A stretch of 64,000 nt of DNA. It comes from Portulaca oleracea. Taxonomy: Eukaryota; Streptophyta; Magnoliopsida; Caryophyllales; Portulacaceae. Shown here one piece after another: positions 55,241 through 64,000 of the stretch. Under the pieces are notes generated by a model. The model worked only from the letters and a program-made list of their open reading frames with translations, had not been told where the DNA came from and did no database searches. Made by a program: the position numbers and the translations under genes. The stretch spans positions 12,916,501-12,980,500 of the forward strand of contig CM055876.1 of NCBI GenBank assembly GCA_029582165.1, read 5' to 3'. The stretch's first letter is position 1, and each line of letters begins with the position of its first letter.

Positions 55241-56401
55241 TCATTCCAGTAGTTGCTTTTGAACTTCTCCAGCCAACAGTGTATCTTTATCTTCTCCTTC
55301 TACGCGTTCACCTTGCGGTGCTTTCTCTTGACTCAAGCCTTGCTCTTCTTCTGATGATGATTGTTTGAGTCCTTGCTTAATGCTTTCCTTGATCTCTTCG
55401 GATGCTTGAATGGTCTCTTTAGCCTCGAATGCTTGGATGGACTCTTCCATCGCTAATGATGCTTGAAAGTCACATTCTTCTTCACTATCATAATCTTTGA
55501 AGGTTGCTATGTTACCTTCCAGTGGAGGTGATCTACAATCTCGAGCAAAGTGACCTTTCCTGCCACATTTGTAGCATCGATCGTCTTGTCCATATTTTAT
55601 TTCTTCTTGTTCTTCTTCATCTTCATCATCATCGTCACATGGTTGAAGTGCTCCCCCTTGATATGGACGACCTCTACGTTGTCCTTGTTTCTACCTTAGT
55701 GATCTCCCTTCCAATGATTCTCCATCACCATTATATCTCCATATGACTCTACCTTGGCTCTTAGGTGCTCTCCTTGTAGTAAAGAGAACTTGGTCGTTGT
55801 CCTCTACAGAGACCTTAGACATCTGTTTGTCTAGGTCTTCTTGATTCACCAAGAGACTTTCTAATTCTATTAAGGACGGTTGTGTAGCCAAACCCCTAGT
55901 TGCCGCTACAAGACTGCTATATTTGGGGCTTAAGCCATGAATGATTATCCTCCTCATCCTTGATTCACTTATTGCACTTTCTGGGTCCACTTTTGCAATT
56001 TCAACACATAAAGATTTAACTTTAGTAAAGTATTGACTCACCGTCATGTCTCCTTGCTTGGTAGACATAAGCTCATTTTCCAATTGCTGCAACTTGGCTT
56101 CATTCTTCTTGGTGAATAGCGTAGCCAAGGTATTCCACGCTTCCTCGGGTGTCTCGCAATCTTTAATTCGGTATAGATACTCGTCTTCCATTGTAATAGA
56201 AAGGACAAACATTGTCTTTCCTGCCTTGATCTCCCATTTCTTCTTCTCATTCGGATCCGTTGGTGATGTCTTCTCTATGCCACCAACAATCTCCCATAAG
56301 CCTTGCCCCTTCAAGTAATACTTCATATGTGTACACCAAGTACTGTAGTTGCTCCCATTGAGCTTTTCAAGCGAGCTAGCCGATCCCGAAAAGTCTGCCA
56401 T
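55241..56401 (-). pseudogene. Copia gag of element D (one in-frame stop)
   Basis: Start ATG at 56,401 (MADFSGSASSLEKLNG). Residues 1-60 form the DUF4219-like N-terminus (NGSNYSTWCTHMKYYLKGQG) and about 60-200 the UBN2/Copia gag domain (EEAWNTLATLF, MTVSQYFTKVKSL, GLSPKYSSLVAAT). TAG at 55,691-55,693 interrupts a frame that otherwise stays open. Downstream are an Arg/Gly patch, acidic repeats, a perfect CCHC knuckle CYKCGRKGHFARDC near 55,560, and an acidic tail ending at 55,241. Total length would be 386 codons. It is not joined to protease or integrase, unlike a normal Copia polyprotein. The stop is most likely a late mutation; programmed readthrough cannot be excluded. Confidence 0.85.
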
Positions 56402-56567
56402 AACAACTTGGTAAGTGCCCTACACTTTACCAACACTCTTGTGGTCCCAGACCAACAACTCCAACAACTATCACAGTCCCAGACTGTGCCGGCAGAATCT
56501 CCCCTGTGCTTCGATCCCCGACCGTGTGCACACAAAAAATGCTAGCTCAACGCACCCTTCGAACCTT

Positions 56568-56579
56568 GCTCTGATACCA
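56568..56579 (-). other. Primer-binding site of element D (initiator tRNA-Met)
   Basis: Minus strand TGGTATCAGAGC, two bases from the 5' LTR. Confidence 0.9.
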
Positions 56580-56581
56580 CT

Positions 56582-57055
56582 TGTTGAGAAGTTTGGGAGC
56601 AAGTGGTACACTAGGAAATATACTTCTCTTATTACTCAAAAATATGGCAAGACTACTACACAACACATAAACACACACTCACTTGATTTGGTGGGAGATC
56701 TCGCTAACTCTCCTATACACCTCTCTAGCTCTCTTGGGTGTGTATGTCTCACCTCTTTCTTGTATGCTTACATAAGTAGTTCTATCTCCTATTTATAGTT
56801 TCTTAACCTCCTCAATTTATGGTGATTATTACACCACTTGTCATAATCCTAATTGGGTTTTAGATCCTTCTATTAATATCTTAGATAATTATTTAAGTAC
56901 CTAGAATAATCTAGGTAAATATCCTAGATATTATGCTAGCTAGAAAATCTAGATAAGTATCTAGATTTTTCTCTTAATAATATATAATTATCTTTCTCTA
57001 GAATTTTCATAAATATTTATCTTATAAAGTGGGTGATGTTATTTTATATCTAACA
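56582..57055 (-). repeat. 5' LTR of element D
   Basis: Partner of 54,512-54,987. Confidence 0.9.
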
Positions 57056-57818
57056 CGGCCTCCGGTCAGATGGCACCGGAGGAGCTGCTAACAACCTGGC
57101 ATGAGAAGTGTGATGTGGAAGCCTTCAACGTGCGCTTAGTGACAGCTTGGAAACTTTGGGGAGCACGAAACAAATATGTGTTTGAAAGAGAGACCACCCA
57201 CCCCCAAGCGCTATTGAGATCGGCACAATAGATTTTGGCGAACCAGCTAGCAAGGCAGGAATCAAATACAAGACGGAGAGGAGATGTGCAGGCTGCAGGT
57301 GCGACAATTTGGACCCCCCGTTGAGCTGGATAAAAATGAACTTTCATGCCTCTCTCTCGGAGCAAGGCAACGTGGGCCTGGGAGTGGTTGGGAGGGACTC
57401 CAATGGGGAGGTTTTCATGGCAGCATCAAGAAGGATTACTGCGCACTGGAGCCCTCAAATTGCGGAGGCGAGAGCGGCCCTATTTGCTGTACAACTGGCG
57501 CGGAGATTTGCTTATGATTTAGTAATTTTAGAGTCGGATTCTCTCACTTTGATTCACAGGATGAGAAATCCAAGGTTTTTCCTTGTGAGTGTGATGTAAT
57601 CTTGGAGGATTTATCAATTTTGAGTAATGGTTTGAATAGATGTGAGTGGAGTCATGTGAGACGGGAGGGTAACTTGGCCGCCCACAACATGGCAAGAGTT
57701 CACCTTATTGAGGAAGAACAGGTCTAGCTGGGGATGTGTCCCACACAAATTACCCAATTTGTAACTTCAGACAAAGACGCAATATAATGGTCCTTGTCCC
57801 CCCCCAAAAAAAAGCTAC

Positions 57819-57977
57819 GGAAAAAAAAAATTAAAATTACTTAATTTGGTAAAATTTAATTACAAATTATGGAAATATAAATATAAAATTAATAAAAATT
57901 ATATCAAAAATGTAAAATGACAAATAATTAAAGATAAAAAAATTAGTTAGGTGGACACTAAATAGGGATGGAGGGAG
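57819..57977. mobile_element. Stowaway-like MITE, right part (split by LINE)
   Basis: It continues 53,766-53,840. It ends GGGATGGAGGGAG followed by TA and has an AT-rich core with AAAATGACAAATAATTAAAG. Confidence 0.65.
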
Positions 57978-58250
57978 TACAATTTAATTAGAATTGAAAA
58001 TATCAAAGAATCACTGTACGATCATCCAAAGATCCAAAAAAAAAAGAAAAGGAAAAAGGAGGGAGATAGAATGGCAGGTTAGTGGGGAGGAGGAGACTAA
58101 ATAGAAGAAGGGGCGGTGGTCAGCGCGTGGAAAATACGTAAGAGGAAAGGAAGGTGTTGTCCCCCCTTTTTGTGTCGTTGCCGATTAGGTCTTCCGTCTT
58201 TTCTGAATTTAAGGAAACGAAATCGCGTTTTCTTTCTTAGAGAGAGAAAC
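57978..58250 (+). promoter_or_regulatory. Probable promoter of the kinase gene
   Basis: Sequence between the MITE and the GA-rich leader. It includes an A/G-rich stretch near 58,040 and GCGCGTGGAAAATACGT near 58,120. No clear TATA box is seen. The assignment is positional. Confidence 0.4.
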
Positions 58251-58381
58251 TGTTACATAGAGAGAGATAGATAGAGAGAGAAGGAAAGGAAAGGAGGAGA
58301 GATAAACACGTTCCGCTCTGGAGTCCACGACCTTTGCCCTTCCGCGGCGAGGGAGGTTTCTGTATGCTGGTTGCCTTTCAG
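58200..58381 (+). other. 5' leader exon of the kinase gene (predicted)
   Basis: GA-rich repeat AGAGAGAGAT..AGATAGAGAGAGAAGG at 58,240-58,285, then mixed sequence ending TTTCAG before GTTCATCTC. This is a plausible non-coding exon with donor at 58,382. The transcription start is not determined. Confidence 0.45.
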
Positions 58382-60382
58382 GTTCATCTCTTTCTTCTCT
58401 GCTTTTTCCACCTTCTGTGTCGGATCTTTTTGCCTTCTCCAGAATTAGATTCTCTCTTTTTCTTTTTGATTTGGTTGTTCTGATTTCCCTTCCTAGGGTT
58501 TGTGGTTGGTTTGATTTGATATGATTTCATCTTGTCTATAGCCTGATCTGCTGCTAGGCTTGCGTTTTGATTGGATTTGGAGGGTTTATGGTTGGGATTT
58601 TGTCGGTGACTTGCTTTATCTGATTGATTCTGAGATATTTTTGGTGAATTGGTTGTGAAATTCGCCCCATCTTGTGTGATCAATCTAACCTGTCGTTATT
58701 GGGATTTTCTTAGCCTGTGAGAAGATTGACTTATGGAATTGCTGGAATGATTGGTTCACTTCTTCTGATTGGATGATTGTAGTTTCAGATTTTGGTTGCC
58801 CTGGTGAAATTGGTCGTGATTGGATTGTATAGTTGTTGGTGGTTGGTGTGTGGGAATGAACAGATGTCTGTTTTTTCTTTTCTTTTTTTGCATTCTGTTC
58901 CCCTTGTTTGGTAAAAATAATATTCACCACGTAACCGTGAATATTTTATGATGAGTTTTTTCATGCTTGTGAATTTCATTCTTCTTGAAACTTTGAGATT
59001 GCTTGGCTAGGTTCTTGGATATTTGATATGATGAGGTGATGCCTAGTAGCAAAAGATTTTAAGTTAGGAATATAAAACAATGTTTCTGTTGCTTAGCATC
59101 TTGTTAGCCATATGAGCAGTTGACATCTGCTGAGGTTATGGTATGATGTTTTGACCCCCTCAATTTATTAGAGAAGCTCCAAACAAATGTTCTATGTATG
59201 ATGCTCACGCTCCTGTAAGATGATAATGAGGCTCCTTACTGTGAAGAGTTCTTTCTAGTGGTTTATTGTTTCATTGTAAGCTTCATGATGGGGTAGTCAA
59301 AAAATTTATTGGTATTTTGACATGGAAGAAGCATTATATGTGCAGCAGTAGACTGCTAGTAAACATGGCTATTTGTTACTGCTGGACGAACTCTTGAAGT
59401 GATTTTTGGTATGAGACGATAATCAAGTTCACAGCCAATTATTGTGAAGTTTGTGAATAGTGTTCTGATTTATGCTTTATATGATACTTCTCGTTGCTCT
59501 AATGGTGTTGATTGTGTCATCTACCAAAAGTAATGGAGAATTCTCTCTTTTTGTTTGTGTTAAAGCCTTTCAAGGTGTTGAATGGGTTTTCGTTAACTTC
59601 TTGCCTGAAGAATTACCAGAGCACTTGTTTTAATACCTTCGTCATTGGGCCATTGATTTGTGTGAATTTAAGTGAAACATCTTCTGGAATGAAAATTTTC
59701 TTTTATGTTTGTCTTATGATTTGTGTCTGTTTTTGCTGTTTGGCAGATGTTGATCAAAATTAGAGTTTTGTGCCTTTTTTTTTATACCGGAATATGTCAT
59801 AGTTTGTGTAACTGTTTGAATTATATTTTAAATATGTTTGTTATCTACCTGGTCGACTAATCTTTATTACATTGCTGGTCTCCAGGTTCTGGACATTGGT
59901 TTAAGAGGATCATCTTGCTTTATTAAGATATGGAGAATGCCCACTTCTGGTCACATTGTTTCAGTTTTGGGGTCCTTTCTTTCCACAATATTCACGACTG
60001 GCGGTTCTTCATTCTTGGATATTACCTTCATGCTTCCTTTGCCAACAGCACCTAGTGCTCAAGTTTTTCTGAATGACCAGTTTAGGAGGCCTAATGCAGT
60101 TTTATATTAAAAGAAGATAAACTTGGGATCTTTAGTGCTCTCCTATGAGTAAGTTGCGTCCCTACACCTTATGAAAATATTTGCTTGGTTGCTTTTTCAC
60201 TGAACATGCTTTTTCCCACTTCCGTAATTTTCCCTCTTCTTTTCAGTGATGTTGGAGTTTGCATCAAGTTAAAGAGTGTCTGAAAGAGGTCTTGTGGGGT
60301 ATTGCCAAATCTTTGCTGTTGATTTTCAGCGTGATTTTTCATTCTTATTTAGGTGCTCATATGGCTGTGCTGCTTTCTGCAG
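58382..60382 (+). other. Predicted long leader intron of the kinase gene
   Basis: T-rich, intron-like sequence without coding potential. A pyrimidine-rich TTTCTGCAG acceptor lies at 60,374-60,382. Alternative leader exons (e.g. after CTCCAG near 59,885) are possible. Confidence 0.4.
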
Positions 60383-60916
60383 GGCTGATAGTTGCTGTTG
60401 GACGGATGCAGCTTGTCTCTGTTGTCACTGCTAGATAAGCCTACCTACTAAGGCTCTCTATGCTCGTAGTATTGTCTTCTATTGTAGCTACATCTGGTTG
60501 TCTGTTAGATGTGTAGACATCAATTTCCAGATAGCTCTTAAGTTCCTGGCAGCCTCTGCATTAGCCATTATGTATTGAGCTGGCAATTCATCTCTGAAGA
60601 ACATGTTCTTTTGTGGCCAATCATATCTGACATCTACCCATTTGGACTGTCTAAGTTCTACTGGTGATGTACCTTCTGTGATTTGGCGATCAAAGTTAGC
60701 CAATTGCAGGAGTATACATTCAATGCACATGAGCGTGGTGGTACGAAAATAATAGCCGATTTAACTTGGTCAGCCAGGCACCTTTTTCTATTGTGTTGGT
60801 TGTATACGCGTCTAGTCGCCTCGTTTGTCGAATCTGTTTTTGTTGGTGGTTCTTCCACTATCGTTGAATAAATTGAAGTCATCACCTATTCCACTCTGTT
60901 GTGACGTGATTGAACA
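60383..60916 (+). other. 5' leader exon next to the start codon (predicted)
   Basis: The stretch from the acceptor at 60,382 to the ATG has no intron signals that force a break and several stops in the kinase frame. An antisense frame of 80 codons (60,488-60,730) is present; see findings. Confidence 0.4.
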
Positions 60917-63773
60917 ATGGAGAGGTTAGTTTGTCCTTCCATCAGTTATGATCAATTGTTATAACTTTATATCTACTGTGTATTTGACCTCTTTTTCTAT
61001 GCCAGGTACAAGCTCATCAAGGAAGTTGGTGATGGAACTTTTGGGACTGTTTGGCGTGCTATGAATAAACAAACTGGAGAAGTCGTGAGTTCTGTTCATT
61101 TGTTTACTTAGGATTGAATGGTTTCCGAGATAGCTTATCACTAATAGTGACTTGTTTTCACAGGTTGCTATAAAGAAGATGAAGAAAAAGTATTACTCTT
61201 GGGAAGAGTGCATTAACTTAAGAGAAGTGAAGGTAGTCTTTTTACTACGTGCCTTGACTCCTCCATTGACTTGTTGCTTAAGAATTTTGAACTTTTTACT
61301 CACTTTGTTGCAGTCATTGAGGAAGATGAACCATCCAAATATTGTGAAGCTTAAGGAAGTTATTAGAGAGCATGATGTCCTTCACTTTGTGTTTGAGTAT
61401 ATGGTAAGTGGGCTGCTACAGAGTGTTCAGTTGGTAGCATTCATAGTAGAGTAGTATTGCATTCTAATTGAAATCCTGGTCTATCTTCTCTCCGTTAGGA
61501 GTGCAATTTGTACCAGCTTATGAAAGATAGGGCAAGGCCTTTTTCTGAAGCTGAAGTGAGAAGTTGGTGTTTCCAAGTTTTCCAAGGTCTCGCCTACATG
61601 CATCATCGTGGATACTTTCACCGTGATCTTAAGCCAGGTGTGTAGTGCAATGTCAAAACAGATCAATATTTATGTTTTTGTAACTAAGCAATATCATCTG
61701 CATTGATAGGTATAGTTTGGTCCTAAATTGTGGTTTTTTTGTTGCTTTAGAAAATCTTTTGATTGCAAAAGATGTGATCAAAATAGCTGATTTTGGTCTC
61801 GCGAGGGAAATTAATTCTGCGCCGCCTTATACGGAATATGTTTCTACACGCTGGTAAGATTGTTTTGCCTCTTTTTTTCTTTTTTTGTATGTTCATTTGT
61901 ATTGTGATGTTTCGCTTTTGAGCTTGTTAGGTAGGGGTAAACGCTGTGTGCCGCACATATGTAACCTAGTGTTAATAGTAGGTGGTATTTGTCTATTTAC
62001 TGACAAGTGATGATATTCTTGGCAGGTACCGAGCTCCTGAGATCCTGCTCCAATCTCGTTCTTATTCTTCTGCTGTTGGTAAGTTAATTGATGTGATTTA
62101 ACATGCACATCTTGTTTGTTATTTTGTGTTTGTTTTAAAAATGCGTGTGTGCTTTTGGTATGCAGATATGTGGGCAATGGGTGCAATAATGGCTGAGCTG
62201 TTTACTCTCCGCCCTCTTTTCCCTGGTCTGAGGTATGCATGGTGGTGTTCTTTATTTTCTTCTTATATGTGGTTATTCAAGTATGGACTTATGGTAGGTG
62301 TGGTCCAGCCTTTAACCTAGTTCTCATATGTTGGGTTTTATGTTGTTTCTGCAGTGAACCAGATGAAATCTATAAGATTTGCAGTGTCATCGGCACTCCA
62401 GCAGAGGACTCTTGGCCCCATGGGCTTCTTCTTGCTAGAGCCATGAACTATCAATTTCCACAGGTGAGCTGATTCTTACTTCCTAAGATCTCACATAGCC
62501 TCCTAGGTGATGTTTGATTTCTGGTCACAGTGTCACTCAGAGTATTGCTCGCTACTGCAAAGTGCGAAAGTTCAGTATTCTCTATATATACTAGCTTGGC
62601 ATCTCATCATGAATTGTTTAGGATCCTGTTTCAATTTTCTTTCTAGATTGGACTATGGAGGTTGCTTGGTATTTAATTTGCTTACTGAAATTCTTGAGAG
62701 TTTCCAAACAAAGTATTGTTGTTGCTTTATGAGCTATTTTAAGGCAAATGATAGGCTGATGGTTACCTGTTTTGGTTGGAGTTTTCCAAACAAAATATTG
62801 TTACTTATCTTGAGAGTCATAATATCGTTATTACTTTTCCCATTTCCATGCTTCTGTTTGTTTAAACTTGATATAAAATTTGAACATTTGGAACTCAAGT
62901 CACGAGTCCTGACATGCTTGTATGAATTGATGAATGCATTTATGCTAATCCCATAACCAATATGCATGTCTAGAGCTGTTGTGAAGGCTTGGTACACTAT
63001 TTTCTTAGAGTGAGTCCTGACATTCTTGTATGAATTGAACATGTTTATGCTAATTCAATAATTCAATATTGTATGTCTTGAGCTGCTGTGAAGGCTTAGT
63101 TCACTGTTACTCTTTTTCCTTTGCTTACATATAAGCCTTTTCTGATTTGTATGTTGCCATCCTTTGGTTCCAGCTTCCTGGGATCAATCTGTCAACTCTA
63201 ATGCCCACAGTAAGTGAAGCGGCAGTAAAACTGATTACGGTAAGTAATTGTTTAGCGTGCTATGTCAATAGTGTCAATTTGGCCTCGTATTTACTGTAAC
63301 TGAATCACCAATTCATTAATGCAGTCACTTTGTTCATGGGACCCACTTAAGAGGCCAACTGCAATTGAAGTCCTCCAACACCCCTTCTTCCAGGTATTTT
63401 CTCCATGTTTCAACATATTCTGTGTCCGTTACTGCAAAACCCTTGAGAATAGGAGTTCTCACTTGGGCATTACGTTTTTGTGTTTAGAATTGTTACTATG
63501 TCCCTCCATCCCTTCGGACAAGAGCAACTGTCAACAGAACACCCCCATCAACTGGTACAGGGGGATATATTGAACAGAAATCTGCAAAGAAGTATACAGG
63601 TCCAGGGACTTTTCAGGATGCAAAGACCACTAGTCCTAAAACACATATTGCCTTTACTGGTGCTGTACAACGTAAGCTGGAAACGGACAGCAAGGACTTA
63701 AACAAGAATGAAAAGTACATGCAGAACTCTGTTAGGCAACCAAAATACCGACCACCAGCAAGGAACATCTCAT
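60917..63773 (+). CDS. CDKF-4-like / MAK-type serine/threonine protein kinase (12 exons, C-terminus outside window)
   Basis: Exons: 60917-60924, 61006-61084, 61164-61232, 61314-61403, 61499-61637, 61751-61853, 62026-62078, 62166-62232, 62355-62463, 63174-63239, 63325-63393, 63488-63773. All introns are GT..AG and the phases are consistent. The product starts [20 protein letters not shown] (Gly loop), followed by VAIKKM (ATP-binding Lys), the C-helix [15 protein letters not shown], hinge FEYMECNLYQL, HRDLKPEN catalytic loop, DFGLARE, a TEY activation-loop motif ([17 protein letters not shown]), [12 protein letters not shown], and [22 protein letters not shown] basic, Pro/Ser/Thr-rich tail follows. 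It closely resembles Arabidopsis At4g19110/At5g45430, annotated as MAK homologues or CDKF-4-like (from memory). No break or missing catalytic residue is seen. The role in plants is poorly defined; MAK/ICK relatives in other eukaryotes act in cilia and the cell cycle. Confidence 0.93.
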
Positions 63774-64000
63774 GTAAGTTACCGAATCAATCATGTCCTT
63801 TCATGGACACTTTTCTATTGTGTAGTGTTGCTTGTGTTGGTTTAAGTTTTAGGCCTCTTTGGAAGGTTAGCAAGGATTCAAGCAGGTTTAGTAGAGTAGT
63901 CAGTCACTCTTTGGGAGTTTGTTAATGGTTTGGGGTTTATTGTCAAGATTATGCCAATTGACTCCCGTTATGTTAATTTTCATCGCCTTGCTATGTTATC
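63774..64000 (+). other. Start of the next kinase-gene intron
   Basis: Donor GTAAGTTACC after codon position 1 of the next residue. T-rich intron sequence runs to the window edge and no further exon is seen. Confidence 0.75.

Larger units (their letters stand above)
54512..57055 (-). mobile_element. Element D: gag-only Copia LTR retrotransposon
   Basis: 2,544 bp with LTRs of 476 and 474 bp (TGTTGAGAAG...CTAACA), flanked by CGACC / CGGCC (4 of 5 match). Minus orientation: 5' LTR at right, initiator-Met primer-binding site, gag with zinc knuckle, a short charged region, purine tract, 3' LTR. No integrase, RT or RNase H, compared with about 5 kb for an autonomous Copia. Confidence 0.9.
53900..57720 (+). 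pseudogene. LINE ORF2 C-terminus: zf-RVT and RNase H-like domains
   Basis: From 53,906 the frame reads the post-RT region (RCSINIWEDDWLF, WRVDLVSSIFNERD, FTVKSLIFW). It meets TAA at 54,329 and continues in the same frame into a zf-RVT-like motif (DILPTKKLLKRRHIG, CETCLQQEETRYVARHC). After the Copia insertion it resumes with VTAWKLWGARNKYVFER, a stop near 57,230, and the RNase H-like domain from about 57,300 (GNVGLGVVGRDSNGEV, AEARAALFAVQLA, LVILESDSLTLI). In the first motif, MNFHASL, the usual catalytic Asp is His. More stops follow after 57,597. Confidence 0.8.
53841..57810 (+). mobile_element. 5'-truncated LINE (L1-type), interrupted by a Copia element
   Basis: LINE sequence occupies 53,841-54,511 and 57,056-57,810 and ends in a C-run plus A(8). 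The 8-bp duplication AAAGCTAC lies at 53,833-53,840 and 57,811-57,818. Only the region downstream of reverse transcriptase is retained. 5' truncation and a short tail are typical of L1-type insertions. Confidence 0.85.

Noticed and set aside
62507..62956. 149-codon open frame in the kinase intron
   Set aside because: Lies between a GT donor and an AG acceptor that restore the kinase reading frame and covers tandemly repeated intron sequence.

Overview
This window is nuclear DNA of a flowering plant, very probably a eudicot. The evidence is an intron-containing plant CDKF-4/MAK-type protein kinase gene at the right end, Athila-like, chromovirus-like and Copia LTR retrotransposons, hAT, Stowaway-like and TWA-target MITEs, and an Au-type SINE. 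I cannot name the genus. No bacterial, organellar, rRNA or tRNA gene is visible. About 58 kb is transposable-element sequence, mostly nested and decayed. The only convincing host gene occupies about 58.2-64 kb and runs off the right edge.

Layout. (1) 1-15,882: two tandem units of an Athila-like LTR element on the + strand. Each has one ORF, about 2.2 kb of conserved non-coding DNA, a purine tract and an LTR. The first LTR holds a broken hAT transposon (4,365-8,640) flanked by a duplicated 1-kb piece of that LTR. (2) 16,457-22,205: a structurally complete gag-only LTR element on the - strand with a perfect 5-bp target duplication (GTAAG), an exact 80-bp tandem array and gene-fragment-like sequence. 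(3) 22,206-25,652: a LINE RNase H relic and a cluster of MITEs. (4) 25,653-52,588: a short poly-A retroposon (10-bp target duplication) split by a 26.4-kb array of four LTRs and three gag-only internal regions on the - strand. Two of the LTRs carry the same second retroelement at exactly the same base, and one internal region carries a solo LTR. (5) 52,589-57,977: AT-rich DNA with a Stowaway-like MITE, a 65-bp mini-SINE, and a three-level nest in which a Stowaway-like MITE contains a LINE that contains a gag-only Copia element. (6) 57,978-64,000: promoter, long 5' leader with a leader intron, and 12 coding exons of the kinase gene.

Main pattern. Every LTR element with two recognisable LTRs lacks reverse transcriptase and the integrase core. 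Four unrelated types (Athila-like A, chromovirus-like B, the 16.5-22.2 kb element, and Copia D) keep gag, primer-binding site, purine tract and LTRs. This matches the published TR-GAG/LARD idea of non-autonomous elements mobilised in trans, and here four types lie within about 40 kb. In type B the deletion joined gag and a protease remnant to the integrase C-terminus in one reading frame that runs through the purine tract into the 3' LTR. Internal deletion with preserved ends also recurs in the mini-SINE and possibly the split retroposon.

Limits: all boundaries were read by eye. Family names rest on motif recognition without database searches, and I give no divergence or age values because none were computed.
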